43,671 nucleotides of DNA, from the NCBI GenBank assembly GCA_024636505.1, contig JAGXGY010000006.1:1-43671 (forward strand), read 5' to 3'. The notes beneath the pieces were generated by a model. That model saw only the letters and a program-made list of their open reading frames with translations, was not told the DNA's origin and searched no databases. Each line of letters starts with the position of its first letter. Position 1 is the first letter of the stretch. Source of the stretch: Methylobacter sp. (lineage in GTDB: Bacteria; Pseudomonadota; Gammaproteobacteria; Methylococcales; Methylomonadaceae). Positions 7,745 to 19,109 of this stretch are shown piece after piece. The translations under genes and the position numbers were made by a program.

Positions 7745-9118
7745 ATGGATCCGTCTTCCGCTCCATTTACTGAAAAAAAATACAATAACGAACTTTTATT
7801 AAAACAGCTTACGGTATTGTTGAAAAGCGACTCCCTCTATCAGATTAGGCGCTTTATTCATGATTTATACCCTGCGCAGACAGCACATTTAATTGAGTCG
7901 CTACACCCCGAAGACCGGAAGAAAATCTGGGTGGTTATTCCGCCTGATGTTATGGGTGAAATTCTGGTTCAATTGCATGTTGAGGTCGCCAGAGGGTTAA
8001 TTGAAATCACCGCGCCGAAAGACCTGATTAAAGCGGTTGAAAGCCTGGAATCGGATGATTTCGTCGATCTATTGCACGTCATTCCTGAACCGTTATATTC
8101 GGAGGTAATGGCATCAATAGATGTGCAGGAAAGAAATCGTTTGGCGTCGGCATTATCTTACGATGATGATACTGCGGGCGGATTAATGAGTCTGGATGTA
8201 TTGACGATACAGGCAACCCAGTCTCTGGATGATGTTTTGCAGGATTTGAGAAAGCGCGGATCTATGCCTAAAGCCACGGATAACTTGTTCGTTGTCGATC
8301 AGCTGGATATTTTTCAAGGTATTTTACCCTTATCAGTGTTATTAACCCGTGATCCACTAGCCATGGTATCCGCATCGATGGATTCGGGTATTGACGGTAT
8401 TCCATACCAGATGTCGGCAGAAGAGGTGGCTTTATTATTTGAACACCGCGATATACTTTCGGCGCCTGTAGTCGCCGAGAATGGCAGGCTGCTGGGGAGA
8501 ATTACCGTTGATGATATTGTTGATGTGATTCGTGATCAGGCTGACCACTCGTTCATGAGTATGGCCGGGCTGGATGAAGAGCAGGACATGTTTTCACCGG
8601 TCATGATCAGTGCGAAACGGCGCGCCGTCTGGTTGGGCATTAATCTATTAACGGCTTTTATGGCTTCTTGGGTTATTGATTTATTTGAGGCAACGTTGGA
8701 ACAAATTGTTGCCTTAGCGGTATTGATGCCAATTGTCGCCAGTATGGGCGGAATCGCCGGTAGCCAGACGCTAACCCTGGTTATTCGGGGCCTGGCATTG
8801 CGGCAGATTAGCGGTATTAATGCAATCCAGTTATTTAAAAAAGAATTGTCGGTGGGTATCGTAAACGGTGTGCTGTGGTCTTTGGTTGTTGCCAGTATTG
8901 GGGGGATATGGTTTCACAGTGCCGGTATTGGGCTGATATTAGGGGGGGCGATTATTATTAATCTGATTTGCGCGGCCTTTGCCGGTGCAAGCATTCCATT
9001 AATTTTGCAAAAAATGAACATAGATCCGGCATTGGCGGGCGGGGTTTTGCTGACAACGGTGACCGATGTGGTCGGATTTATGGCATTTCTGGGTTTAGCA
9101 ACGCTGTTTTTGATATAA
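7745..9118 (+). CDS. mgtE: Magnesium transporter MgtE
   Basis: Homodimeric Mg2+ channel of the inner membrane. Domains in order: MgtE N-superhelical domain (about 20-135), a CBS pair (about 140-265, containing DDTAGGLMS and GRITVDDIVDVI), a plug helix, then five membrane helices (about 290-457) with the family motif PIVASMGGIAGSQT in the pore. The length of 457 residues is typical. In the family the cytoplasmic domains sense Mg2+ and close the pore. The start is well supported by AAGGAG seven bases upstream. It is followed by a strong terminator, so it ends the forward block. Confidence 0.96.
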   Translation: MDPSSAPFTEKKYNNELLLKQLTVLLKSDSLYQIRRFIHDLYPAQTAHLIESLHPEDRKKIWVVIPPDVMGEILVQLHVEVARGLIEITAPKDLIKAVESLESDDFVDLLHVIPEPLYSEVMASIDVQERNRLASALSYDDDTAGGLMSLDVLTIQATQSLDDVLQDLRKRGSMPKATDNLFVVDQLDIFQGILPLSVLLTRDPLAMVSASMDSGIDGIPYQMSAEEVALLFEHRDILSAPVVAENGRLLGRITVDDIVDVIRDQADHSFMSMAGLDEEQDMFSPVMISAKRRAVWLGINLLTAFMASWVIDLFEATLEQIVALAVLMPIVASMGGIAGSQTLTLVIRGLALRQISGINAIQLFKKELSVGIVNGVLWSLVVASIGGIWFHSAGIGLILGGAIIINLICAAFAGASIPLILQKMNIDPALAGGVLLTTVTDVVGFMAFLGLATLFLI

Positions 9119-9135
9119 GCATGATGGACGACACA

Positions 9136-9180
9136 ACATTAAGACGTTGCATTGCATGGCAACGTCTTAATGTTTTTCTT
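9136..9180. terminator. Bidirectional intrinsic terminator
   Basis: A perfect 15-base-pair stem (ACATTAAGACGTTGC, 9136-9150, and its complement, 9159-9173) with an 8-base loop is followed by TTTTCTT. The left side begins with AC-A-A-rich sequence, so it can also serve the reverse genes that end at 9180. It separates mgtE (+) from the reverse winged-helix gene. Confidence 0.88.
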
Positions 9181-9377
9181 TACTTTAACGATAGCGTTTC
9201 AGCGCGACCAATCATCTCAATGGACAGCTTGTCTTCTTTGCTTAGCCAGCCTATGGCGCGTTGAATATCATTTCTATTGATGCCGGTTTCAGTGGTAACT
9301 TTATTGACACTGGACGGACCGTTTTTCTCCAGATATTTCCAGACTGCTCCTGCTGCATCGCCGATTGTATTAGACAT
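9180..9377 (-). CDS. Small winged helix-turn-helix protein (DUF2582 type)
   Basis: A 65-residue protein: an N-terminal helix (IGDAAGAVWKYLEKNG), then SVNKVTTETGINRNDIQRAIGWLSKEDKL as a helix-turn-helix, and IEMIGRAETLSLK as the wing strands. This matches the small winged-helix family once called DUF2582, found in many bacteria with no firm role. The HTH suggests nucleic-acid binding, though the fold is also used for protein contacts. It lies 29 bases downstream of minE in the same direction and may be read through from min. It stops next to the strong terminator. Confidence 0.8.
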   Translation of the reverse strand: MSNTIGDAAGAVWKYLEKNGPSSVNKVTTETGINRNDIQRAIGWLSKEDKLSIEMIGRAETLSLK

Positions 9378-9406
9378 AGTGTTTACCTTTAGTTTAAATG
9401 GTTATA

Positions 9407-9676
9407 TTAAGAAGTCTTGGTTTGATGTTCATCAGGTAACACGATATTTAATTCCAGCGTCTCCTGAGTGTCGTTTTGTTCAAAATTAACGGAAATGGCA
9501 TCCTGCTCAACATTAATATATTTTCGAATAACTTCCAGCAATTCTTTTTGCAATTGAGGAAGGTAGGATGGCTGGTTTCTGGAGGTGCGTTCGTGAGCAA
9601 CCAGGATTTGCAGTCTTTCCTTGGCAAGTGACGCCGAACTGGTTTTAGATGTTTTAAAATAATCCAGTAAGCTCAT
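9407..9676 (-). CDS. minE: Cell division topological specificity factor MinE
   Basis: Stimulates MinD ATPase and drives pole-to-pole oscillation that keeps MinCD away from midcell. The N terminus MSLLDYFKTSK is the membrane-targeting segment, followed by the contact helix/strand ASLAKERLQILVAHERT (about 18-34) and a C-terminal dimerisation domain with the usual ELLEVIRKYI. Length is 89 residues. Its ATG overlaps the minD stop by one base, so translation is coupled. Confidence 0.96.
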   Translation of the reverse strand: MSLLDYFKTSKTSSASLAKERLQILVAHERTSRNQPSYLPQLQKELLEVIRKYINVEQDAISVNFEQNDTQETLELNIVLPDEHQTKTS

Positions 9677-10485
9677 TATTTTCTCCCGAACAACTTCCCA
9701 AATAGGCCTTTTTTATCATCAATGAATCGGTGTGGTTTATCTTCACCCAAATAACGAGCAACAATATCCGCATAAGCTTGGCCCGCGTCACTTTTTTCGT
9801 CAAGAATAACAGGCATACCGGAATTTGACGCATTGAGTACCGATTTTGATTCGGGGATAACGCCCAGCAAGTGCAGCGATAAGATTTCCTGTACATCATC
9901 GACACTCAGCATCTCGCCTAATTTTACCCGGTCCGGGGAGTAGCGCGACAGCAGCAGGTATTCCTTGATCGGGTCTTCGTTTTGTTCAGCCCGGCGTGAC
10001 TTGCTGGATAAAATACCTAGCATGCGATCTGAGTCCCTGACTGAGGAGACTTCAGGATTGGTCACGATAAAAGCGTCATCGGCAAAATACATGGCCAAAT
10101 GAGCGCCTTTTTCAATGCCGGCAGGAGAATCGCAGACGATGTATTTAAAGTCTTTTTTGAGCTCATCTAAGATTTTTCCGACACCTTCCAGGCTCAGGGC
10201 GTCTTTATCCCGGGTTTGCGAAGCCGGCAAAATATACAGCAGATTACAGTTTTTATCGCGTATTAAGGCTTGGTTAAGAGTCGCCTCGCCATTGATGACG
10301 TTAACAAAATCGTAAACAACGCGGCGTTCGCAACCCATAATTAAATCGAGGTTACGCAATCCCACATCAAAATCAATAACGGCTGTTTTGTGGCCTTTTT
10401 TTGCAAGCCCCATGGCGATAGCGGCGCTGGTGGTGGTTTTACCGACTCCGCCTTTACCCGATGTTACAACTATGACTCGTGCCAC
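9676..10485 (-). CDS. minD: Septum site-determining ATPase MinD
   Basis: ParA/MinD-type ATPase that binds the membrane as an ATP dimer and recruits MinC. The deviant Walker A GKGGVGKTT is at about residues 10-18, DFDVGLRNLD follows (about 38-47), the switch DSPAGIE is at about 116-122, and the C-terminal amphipathic targeting helix is KKGLFGKLFGRK. I chose the GTG at 10485, which has GAGGGG just upstream and gives the standard start (V/M)ARVIVVTSGKGG, 269 residues; a TTG five codons earlier is also open. Middle gene of minC-minD-minE. Confidence 0.96.
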   Translation of the reverse strand: MARVIVVTSGKGGVGKTTTSAAIAMGLAKKGHKTAVIDFDVGLRNLDLIMGCERRVVYDFVNVINGEATLNQALIRDKNCNLLYILPASQTRDKDALSLEGVGKILDELKKDFKYIVCDSPAGIEKGAHLAMYFADDAFIVTNPEVSSVRDSDRMLGILSSKSRRAEQNEDPIKEYLLLSRYSPDRVKLGEMLSVDDVQEILSLHLLGVIPESKSVLNASNSGMPVILDEKSDAGQAYADIVARYLGEDKPHRFIDDKKGLFGKLFGRK

Positions 10486-10512
10486 GCATTTTCCCCTCAA
10501 GAATAATGTAAA

Positions 10513-11241
10513 TTAAATATCTTTAATAACTAAAGTATGATTTTGCAAATAAATCTGAACGGGCTGGTGGAGAACGGTACCATTCAAATCTTCACTGATT
10601 TTATAATTCCCGGCAATCGAAATCAGCTCGGCCTGTAAATCGGAACAAAAAATACGGGCTTCTGTGTTGCCTTGCACGCCTGCCAGAGCGCGGCCCCTTA
10701 GCGATCCGTAGACATGGATATTGCCTTCAGCCAGAATTTCAGCTCCGGCACTGACCTGAGCTAAAATGATTAAATCACCCGACGCATAAATACGTTGGCC
10801 GGATCGAACCGGATGGGTGATCATTGTGGTCGTTGCCGCAGCAACGGCTTGCGGCTCAGGCTCGGGAGCTTGTTGTTTTTGCGTTTCGGAATATGCCGTA
10901 ACGTTATGACCGGCATGTACGGGAATGCCTAATTCCAATGCCTGTCGATTCTGTTGTGTGGTGCCGCCACGTATCCCTATCGGCAATAAACCCAGCTTAC
11001 GGACGGTATTGCCGAGTTCCGTAACATCAATGTTGAGATCGTGTTTGTTCAGTTCCTGTACGTCAATTACCAGCGGTGAGTTTTTGAAAAACTCAGGTGC
11101 CAAATGGATTTTTTCCTGTAATTGATGCTCGACAGCAATGACATCATTGCTGGCCAAAATTAAAACAGGCACCGAAAAAGTACTGCTTTTAAATTCGAGG
11201 ACCGGTAGGTAATTGTCGTGCTGTTGAGGGTCTGATGACAT
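10513..11241 (-). CDS. minC: Septum site-determining protein MinC
   Basis: Inhibitor of FtsZ assembly. The N-terminal FtsZ-binding domain (about 1-105) is followed by a low-complexity linker (QKQQAPEPEPQAVAAATTT, about 120-138) and a C-terminal beta-helix (HPVRSGQRIYASGDLIILAQV, GAEILAEGNIHVYGSLRGRALAG) that binds MinD. Length is 242 residues. It is the first gene of the reverse minCDE operon, 27 bases before minD. The 95-base gap to the phosphate transporter holds AT-rich sequence where its promoter is expected. Confidence 0.96.
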   Translation of the reverse strand: MSSDPQQHDNYLPVLEFKSSTFSVPVLILASNDVIAVEHQLQEKIHLAPEFFKNSPLVIDVQELNKHDLNIDVTELGNTVRKLGLLPIGIRGGTTQQNRQALELGIPVHAGHNVTAYSETQKQQAPEPEPQAVAAATTTMITHPVRSGQRIYASGDLIILAQVSAGAEILAEGNIHVYGSLRGRALAGVQGNTEARIFCSDLQAELISIAGNYKISEDLNGTVLHQPVQIYLQNHTLVIKDI

Positions 11242-11336
11242 CCGTTAAATCTGGTTAGTCAGAAATGAGATTAATTCTAACATTGCTGATAAAAAAAATC
11301 ATTTTTACCATGTAAGTGCTGATCAATCGCCAGACG

Positions 11337-12908
11337 CTAAGACAGCAGCATCCCGCGGAGCATGAAAAACAGCAGAGCCGCTAACATGGCGGATAACGGC
11401 ACGGTAGTGACCCAAGCCACGGCAATCCTGTAGATGTGTGAACGTTTGACTAATTCTTTGCGATACACTTTTTTCAGGCTTCTGCGGGTTTTTTTATTCA
11501 GTTGCATGGCATTGGCCTCTTGTTTTAGCTCTTTAAGCATGCGTTTTTTATGTTCAACAGTAGCTGTGCTAAAAATTTCCAAGAAAGCCGTTATTTTTTC
11601 AGGATCGTTAAGCACTTGATGATGCGCCTTAATTTCTTCTATGCGTTTTACATTATTGTATTTTAACAGTTCTCGTAAAAAGCCAACGCCGAAGACGGCT
11701 CCAACGGCAATATGAGTGGAGCTGACCGGCAAGCCTAATTGGCTGGCAATAATAACGGTAACGGCTGCGGACATGGCTATGCAGAAGGCGCGCATCTTAT
11801 CCAGTTCGGTAATATCGCTGCCGACCGTGCGGATTAGCTTGGGTCCGTAAAGCGCTAAGCCAGTTGAAATGCCCAATGCACCCACCAATATCACCCAGAG
11901 AGGGATAGTGGCTTTAGTGGCAACGCCGCCGCTGAAAATAGCGTCATTAATGGCTGCCAGCGGGCCAACAGCATTAGCGACATCATTGGCGCCATGGGCA
12001 AAGCTTAACAGTGCTGCAGAAAATATCAGCGGCAGCGTAAACAATGCGTTAATACTGTCTTTGGATTGATTCATTTGTTGCGCGGCTTTAGCAATATGCG
12101 GCTTCACCACCAGATAAACGCAAATGGCGATTGCAAGACTGATGCTCGCTGCGGTAGAAATATCGAGTTTCCAAATATTTTTTAAGCCTTTCATCAGCAA
12201 ATAAGTTGAAAAAACCCAGGTCATCAGGAAAATAAGTAAGGGCACAACCTTGGCGGCGGCTTGGAGCATATCTTCCCGATAGGTAATCGTGCGCTTGATG
12301 ACATACAGAAACGCTGCCGCAATCAAACCGCCAAATAGCGGTGAAATGATCCAGCTGGCCGCAATACCTCCCAGCACCGGCCAATTGGCAATGCCAAAGC
12401 CGCCTGCAGCAATGCCCGCGCCTAATACGCCGCCAACAATGGCGTGAGTCGTCGACACCGGCGCACCTAAGGTCGTTGCTATATTGAGCCAGATGGCTGC
12501 AGCCAGCAGAGCGGCCATCATTAGCCAGATAAAGGTATCGGTATCGTTGATCTGTGAGGGTTCGATGATGCTGTTTTTGATGGTGCTGACCACTTCTCCG
12601 CCGGCGATAACCGCACCGGCCGATTCAAAAATAGCGGCAATAACAATCGCACCGGTCATCGTTAAGGCTTTGGAGCCGACTGCCGGACCGACATTATTGG
12701 CAACATCGTTAGCACCGATATTTAAAGCCATGTAGCCGCCAATGACGGCGGCAATAATCAGTAAATAATGGTGGTTTACCGGGTGGTTGGTTATGCCTAC
12801 ATAGAACATGACGGCGATGATGAAGGCCAAGGATAATCCGGCACGGAATAGTTCTTTTCTCGAAAAGAAGCCGGTATTTTCCGGTTTAGTCATGTTATTT
12901 GATTCCAC
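11337..12908 (-). CDS. Inorganic phosphate transporter, PiT family
   Basis: Low-affinity phosphate (metal-phosphate) symporter of the inner membrane. The duplicated PiT signature is visible twice: GANDVANNVGPAVGSKALT (about 65-83) and HGANDVANAVGPLAA (about 305-320), with two further repeats around PVSTTHAIVGGVLG and PVSSTHIAVGAVFG. About ten to twelve hydrophobic helices are apparent; a charged cytoplasmic segment (about 415-490) precedes a last helix. At 523 residues it is PitA-like. The GTG at 12908 is supported by AGGAG five bases upstream; an in-frame ATG lies five codons in. No phoU-like regulator gene is adjacent. Confidence 0.93.
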   Translation of the reverse strand: MESNNMTKPENTGFFSRKELFRAGLSLAFIIAVMFYVGITNHPVNHHYLLIIAAVIGGYMALNIGANDVANNVGPAVGSKALTMTGAIVIAAIFESAGAVIAGGEVVSTIKNSIIEPSQINDTDTFIWLMMAALLAAAIWLNIATTLGAPVSTTHAIVGGVLGAGIAAGGFGIANWPVLGGIAASWIISPLFGGLIAAAFLYVIKRTITYREDMLQAAAKVVPLLIFLMTWVFSTYLLMKGLKNIWKLDISTAASISLAIAICVYLVVKPHIAKAAQQMNQSKDSINALFTLPLIFSAALLSFAHGANDVANAVGPLAAINDAIFSGGVATKATIPLWVILVGALGISTGLALYGPKLIRTVGSDITELDKMRAFCIAMSAAVTVIIASQLGLPVSSTHIAVGAVFGVGFLRELLKYNNVKRIEEIKAHHQVLNDPEKITAFLEIFSTATVEHKKRMLKELKQEANAMQLNKKTRRSLKKVYRKELVKRSHIYRIAVAWVTTVPLSAMLAALLFFMLRGMLLS

Positions 12909-13106
12909 GTAATCTCCTCAGGGTGTCTCAATGAACGGATATTTTAACTGAATGGCCGCCGCTGGGCTTGTGTCGGTTGCAAAAAAACTGTTTTAATAAG
13001 CTCGGCTCTCAAAACCATCTGTTTTATAAGGTATTAATTGTATCGGGACAGCGCTTCAGCTTGCAATCTGCGGCATTATCCTTTAACTTACGGCTACATC
13101 CGTAAA

Positions 13107-15128
<2,022 letters not shown>

Positions 15129-15150
15129 CACTCAATCGTCAAATACAATG

Positions 15151-15186
15151 GAACGCAGATACCGCTGATGAATAGGATAAACGCGG
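15151..15186. repeat. Partial copy of the AACGC-GGAT dispersed repeat
   Basis: GAACGCAGATACCGCTGATG followed by AATAGGATAAACGCGG resembles one arm of the larger palindrome at 19946-20028 (AGAACGCGGATGGCGCAGAT and TCTGCGTTATCTGCGTTCT). It lies just after the thiC stop. Confidence 0.45.
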
Positions 15187-15205
15187 CGAATAGTTTCAGC
15201 GCCTG

Positions 15206-15228
15206 AAAGCCGTTTATTCGGCTTTTTA
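15206..15228 (+). terminator. Intrinsic terminator after thiC
   Basis: Stem AAAGCCG (15206-15212), loop TTTATT, stem CGGCTTT (15219-15225), with a T run closing the stem. It sits 78 bases after the thiC stop and before the universal stress gene, separating the two units. Confidence 0.7.
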
Positions 15229-15235
15229 GGGGTAA

Positions 15236-15262
15236 TTCGATTAAGTCTTTTTTAATTATAAT
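15236..15262 (+). promoter_or_regulatory. Possible sigma-70 promoter for the universal stress gene
   Basis: A perfect -10 hexamer TATAAT lies at 15257-15262, just downstream of the thiC terminator and 83 bases before the next ATG. The -35 region is poor (TTCGAT at 15236-15241, spacing 15), so this is a weak call based mainly on the -10 box and position. Confidence 0.3.
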
Positions 15263-15344
15263 CATCCGCGTCGCTAGAGGCGCCTACTTTTGGTATCGGC
15301 GTTCTATTTTTAACCTGTGGTTGATTTCTAGTAAGGCAAAAGCT

Positions 15345-15788
15345 ATGAGCGCTTATCAACATATTTTACTGGCAGTGGATTGTTCTGAACATGGCGCTAT
15401 TGTTGCCAGAAGAGCAAAAGACCTCGCCAAAAAATATCAGGCTAAATTAAGCCTTATTTATGTATTGGATAATATTCCGATGCCGGATACCACTTATGGA
15501 ACGGTGATTTCTTTAGTCGAAGATTCAGGCTATGAGCTGCTGGAGGCGGAAAAAGCCAAGTTAATGCAAATTGGCGGACAATGGGGTGTGGATCAGGAAA
15601 ACCGTTGGATGATCTGGGGCGCGCCTAAACAGGAGATTATCCAACTTGCTGAGCGCGAGCAGGTTGATTTAATCGTGGTCGGCTCTCATGGACGGCATGG
15701 ACTGTCGCTATTGCTGGGCTCAACGGCAAACAGTGTTTTGCATCATGCCAAGTGTGATGTGATGGCAATCCGCTTGCTGAATGCTTAA
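15345..15788 (+). CDS. Universal stress protein, UspA family
   Basis: Small cytoplasmic alpha/beta protein of 147 residues with the family start YQHILLAVDCSEHG and end KCDVMAIRLL. The C-terminal loop reads VVGSHGRHGLSLLLGSTANSVLHHA; compared with the ATP-binding G-2x-G-9x-G(S/T) pattern, the second spacing is one residue shorter, as in UspA-like members, so nucleotide binding is uncertain. The ATG at 15345 is preferred to an earlier in-frame start at 15321 because the fold starts there. Monocistronic between a terminator and the chemoreceptor gene. Role inferred: stress or stationary-phase survival. Confidence 0.9.
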   Translation: MSAYQHILLAVDCSEHGAIVARRAKDLAKKYQAKLSLIYVLDNIPMPDTTYGTVISLVEDSGYELLEAEKAKLMQIGGQWGVDQENRWMIWGAPKQEIIQLAEREQVDLIVVGSHGRHGLSLLLGSTANSVLHHAKCDVMAIRLLNA

Positions 15789-15933
15789 CCTTTAGATGCT
15801 ATAATTTTTAATATTAGATCAGATTGATCAGGGATTAGTCGAGGCGGCGGTTTCGCCGAGTGGTTAATGGTGTTATCTGATATCTGTAGATGCTCTGAAA
15901 TATTTTGAAAATATTACTCTTAAGGAATGTAGC

Positions 15934-18900
15934 ATGCCAAACAATACCACTTTCACGTCGAGCTTAAGATCAAAACTAATCCTGATGGTGACTATTCCGG
16001 CGCTTGCCTTGCTGTATTTTGCCGGGACAGGCGTTTTGGAACGCTTGTCGACCTCTAAAGACATGGTTAAGCTAGAGTCACTGGTTGATGTTTCTGTTCA
16101 AATCGGGGGTTTAGTACACGAAATGCAAAAAGAGCGCGGCATGAGCGCCTCTTTTATCGCAAGCAAGGCTGTTAAATTTTCTGTCGAATTGCCGGCGCAA
16201 CGCGTAAAAACCGATATAGCGGTAGAGACGCTGCAAACGACTCTGAAAAGCTTTGATGCTGACATGTACAGCGATCGACTGAAGGCATTATTGGCCACTG
16301 CCGAAAGTAATCTGGGCGAGCTGGCGGCAAAGCGTGCCAGCATCAGTGCTTTGAGCATGGAAGGCTTGCAATCGGGTGCTTATTATACGAAAACCATCAG
16401 CTCCTTTCTCGACGTTCCGGCGCTGGTTGCTACGCTCAGCAGCCATAGTAAAATTTCCCGTTTAGCCTCTTCGTATTCAAGTCTGCTTCAAGCCAAGGAG
16501 CGTGCGGGCAGGGAGCGTGCCTTGCTGGCTACGGTATTTGTCGCCGACCAATTCACGCCTAATACCTTAAGCGGCTTTTTAAAGAACCATTCCGCTCAAG
16601 AAGTTTATACCGACCTGTTTTTTGCCTACGCGCTGGATAGTCAAAAAGAATTTTACAGAGCCAAGGTCTCGGGAGCGGCTGTCGATGAAGTCGCACGGAT
16701 GAAAAAGGTTGCCGTGGATAAGGCTGATCAATTCGGACTTGGCATCGATCCGCTCTACTGGTTTAAAACGGTGACTGAAAAAATTGATCTGATTAAGGCG
16801 GTTGAAGACAAACTCTCCGGGGATCTGCTCAATACTGCGAGCGAACTTAAGAACGATGCGCAGAACATGGTGATATTTTTTATCCTATTAACCCTATCGT
16901 CTATTCTGATGACGATAGTATTGGCCATTGTTATCAGCAGGGGGATTTTACGTTCGATTAACACCTTGCAGCAGGCGGCCAACGCCATTGCCGATGGTGA
17001 TTTAAGCACCCATATCGATATTCAACAAAAAGATGAGTTGGGTGAGTTGTTTCGTTCGATGAGTGCCATGCAGCAACTCTTGCTGGCGCGAACAACCAAG
17101 GAACATCAAGAGCATAATGAAGCCCTTCGCCTCAAAATTGCCTTGGACGGCATTACCTCTAATGTGATGGTCGCGGATAATGAAAGGAACATCATTTATA
17201 TAAATCCGGCGGTTATCGCTATGATGCAACATGCCGAGTCTGATATACGCAAGGTTTTTCCCCGGTTTGATTCCAGTAAATTATTGGGAGCGAATATAGA
17301 TAATTTTCACAAGAACCCGGCGCATCAGAAGCAATTACTTGGCGAGTTAAATTCGACGTTTCGTAGCGAGATCACCATTGGCATGCGTACTTTCTATTTG
17401 ATGGCCAATCCTATTCGTGACGAACAGGGACACAGAATCGGCTCTGTAGTCGAATGGAAAGATCGTACTGCCGAAGTGGCTATCGAACAGGAAGTGGCCA
17501 AAGTGGTCAGCGGGGCTGTGTTAGGCGATTTCAACCAGCGGATTAGCGAGAATGATAAGGAAGGCTTCTTTCTGCAATTGGCGCAAGGGATTAATGAATT
17601 GATGGAGACCAGTTCCACCGGTCTGAATGAAGTGGTTCGCGTACTTGACGCGCTGTCTCGTGGCGACCTGACCGAAACTATTACCAATAACTATTCGGGT
17701 ACTTTCGGTCAACTTAAAAATGATTCTAATTCTACAGTAGAAAAACTGAAAGAAATTGTCGGGCAAATCAAGGATGCTTCCGAAACCATTAATACCGCAG
17801 CGAAAGAAATTGCCGCAGGCAACAATGATCTGTCGCACCGTACCGAAGAGCAGGCGGCCAGTTTGGAAGAAACCGCTGCCAGCATGGAACAGCTGACCTC
17901 TACGGTACAAGCGAACAGCCAAAACGCCAAACATGCCAATCAGCTTGCGGTCGGCGCAACCGACATCGCGGGTAAGGGTGTTAAGGTCGTAGGTCAGGTG
18001 GTATCGACCATGGAAGGCATTAATGAGTCTTCACGTAAGGTTGTAGACATTATCTCGGTGATAGACGGCATTGCCTTTCAAACCAATATTCTCGCGCTCA
18101 ATGCCGCCGTCGAAGCGGCCCGGGCCGGCGAACAAGGTCGCGGCTTTGCGGTGGTGGCTGTGGAAGTGCGCAGTCTAGCTCAGCGCGCAGCGGCAGCGGC
18201 AGCCGAAATCAAATGTCTGATTGGCGATTCGGTGGAAAAGGTTGAAGACGGTACCAAACTGGTTGCCCAGGCCGGAAAGACCATGGAGGAAATTGTTGGC
18301 GCTATTCAAGGGGTGACTACCATCATGTCTGAAATCAGTGCCGCCTCAATGGAGCAGACTTCCGGCATTGAGCAGGTCAATCAGGCCATAGGACAAATGG
18401 ACGATGTGACTCAGCAAAATGCTGCCTTAGTTGAGCAAGCCGCAGCAGCTGCCGAATCGTTGGAAGAGCAAACTCAGAGCTTAGCGGTTGCGGTAGACCA
18501 TTTCAAATTGGGCGGCACTGCGCGCGGTTTTACTGGATTTGCCAATGCTGATCCGGTACCTATTGTCAGCCAAAGCAGGATAAAAAGCATACCTGCCAAG
18601 ACCGCGCCTTATCAAAATACAGCTGTATCGGATAACCTTGGCATAGACTTGGATAAGGCGCTTGAGAAACATTCCGAGTGGAAGGTGAAACTGCGTACCG
18701 CCATATCAAAACGCGAAGAAATGGATGCGGTAACGATTTCAAGAGACGATTGTTGCGATTTCGGCAAATGGTTGCACCTCGACGCTAAGTCTCATCTTGC
18801 TCATGAGCCGAGTTATGCAGATTGCGTGTCCAAACATGCAGCCTTTCATATCGAGGCGGGAAGAGTCGCTAATACCATTAATGCAAAGAAATTCAGCGAA

Positions 18901-19065
18901 GCGGAGGGCATGCTGGGTAATGGGTCGCCGTTCGTTTCCGCGTCAACCGCAGTCGGCGTTGCCATCATGCGTTTGAAAAAAGATTTCAATTACCCGGTCA
19001 GCACCGCAGTCAAGCCGAAACCGCAGTCAAAACCGGTTGTTAGCGAGGAGTGGGAAGAGTTTTAA
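15934..19065 (+). CDS. Chemoreceptor with NIT, HAMP, PAS, signalling and CZB domains
   Basis: A 1043-residue methyl-accepting chemotaxis protein. In order: membrane helix (about 13-35); periplasmic nitrate/nitrite-sensing-like NIT domain (about 55-300, with [19 protein letters not shown]); membrane helix (about 311-336); HAMP (about 337-385); PAS (about 400-515, [20 protein letters not shown]); a second HAMP-like stretch ([10 protein letters not shown]); the signalling coiled coil with tip [20 protein letters not shown] (about 710-730); and a C-terminal CZB zinc-binding domain (about 908-1000) with [14 protein letters not shown] and KHAAFH supplying the likely ligands. The protein ends in WEEF, resembling the CheR/CheB-docking pentapeptide. 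No che genes are adjacent. AAGGAATG precedes the ATG. Ligand is not known. Confidence 0.93.
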   Translation: MPNNTTFTSSLRSKLILMVTIPALALLYFAGTGVLERLSTSKDMVKLESLVDVSVQIGGLVHEMQKERGMSASFIASKAVKFSVELPAQRVKTDIAVETLQTTLKSFDADMYSDRLKALLATAESNLGELAAKRASISALSMEGLQSGAYYTKTISSFLDVPALVATLSSHSKISRLASSYSSLLQAKERAGRERALLATVFVADQFTPNTLSGFLKNHSAQEVYTDLFFAYALDSQKEFYRAKVSGAAVDEVARMKKVAVDKADQFGLGIDPLYWFKTVTEKIDLIKAVEDKLSGDLLNTASELKNDAQNMVIFFILLTLSSILMTIVLAIVISRGILRSINTLQQAANAIADGDLSTHIDIQQKDELGELFRSMSAMQQLLLARTTKEHQEHNEALRLKIALDGITSNVMVADNERNIIYINPAVIAMMQHAESDIRKVFPRFDSSKLLGANIDNFHKNPAHQKQLLGELNSTFRSEITIGMRTFYLMANPIRDEQGHRIGSVVEWKDRTAEVAIEQEVAKVVSGAVLGDFNQRISENDKEGFFLQLAQGINELMETSSTGLNEVVRVLDALSRGDLTETITNNYSGTFGQLKNDSNSTVEKLKEIVGQIKDASETINTAAKEIAAGNNDLSHRTEEQAASLEETAASMEQLTSTVQANSQNAKHANQLAVGATDIAGKGVKVVGQVVSTMEGINESSRKVVDIISVIDGIAFQTNILALNAAVEAARAGEQGRGFAVVAVEVRSLAQRAAAAAAEIKCLIGDSVEKVEDGTKLVAQAGKTMEEIVGAIQGVTTIMSEISAASMEQTSGIEQVNQAIGQMDDVTQQNAALVEQAAAAAESLEEQTQSLAVAVDHFKLGGTARGFTGFANADPVPIVSQSRIKSIPAKTAPYQNTAVSDNLGIDLDKALEKHSEWKVKLRTAISKREEMDAVTISRDDCCDFGKWLHLDAKSHLAHEPSYADCVSKHAAFHIEAGRVANTINAKKFSEAEGMLGNGSPFVSASTAVGVAIMRLKKDFNYPVSTAVKPKPQSKPVVSEEWEEF

Positions 19066-19074
19066 TTTGTTTTT

Positions 19075-19106
19075 GCCTGGGGCGGCCGAAGGGTCGCCCA
19101 GGGCAA
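19075..19106. terminator. Hairpin between convergent chemoreceptor and mazG genes
   Basis: GCCTGGGGCGGCC, short GAAG loop, GGTCGCCCAGGGC (19075-19104) form a strong imperfect stem between two convergent genes. On the reverse strand a run of A/T follows (CAAAAAC), and on the forward strand TATTTTTTG comes six bases after the stem, so termination in both directions is plausible. Confidence 0.6.
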
Positions 19107-19109
19107 GGC

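Noticed and set aside
13039-13051. 13-base identity TGTATCGGGACAG shared with 41006-41018
   Set aside because: In 43.7 kb, a dozen or more 13-base matches are expected by chance, and the flanks do not agree.
15841-15870. tRNA D-arm-like sequence (GCCGAGTGGTTAA) before the chemoreceptor gene
   Set aside because: No acceptor stem, anticodon arm or T-arm (GTTCGA) can be fitted around it; only a short GGCGG/CCGCC-type hairpin is present.
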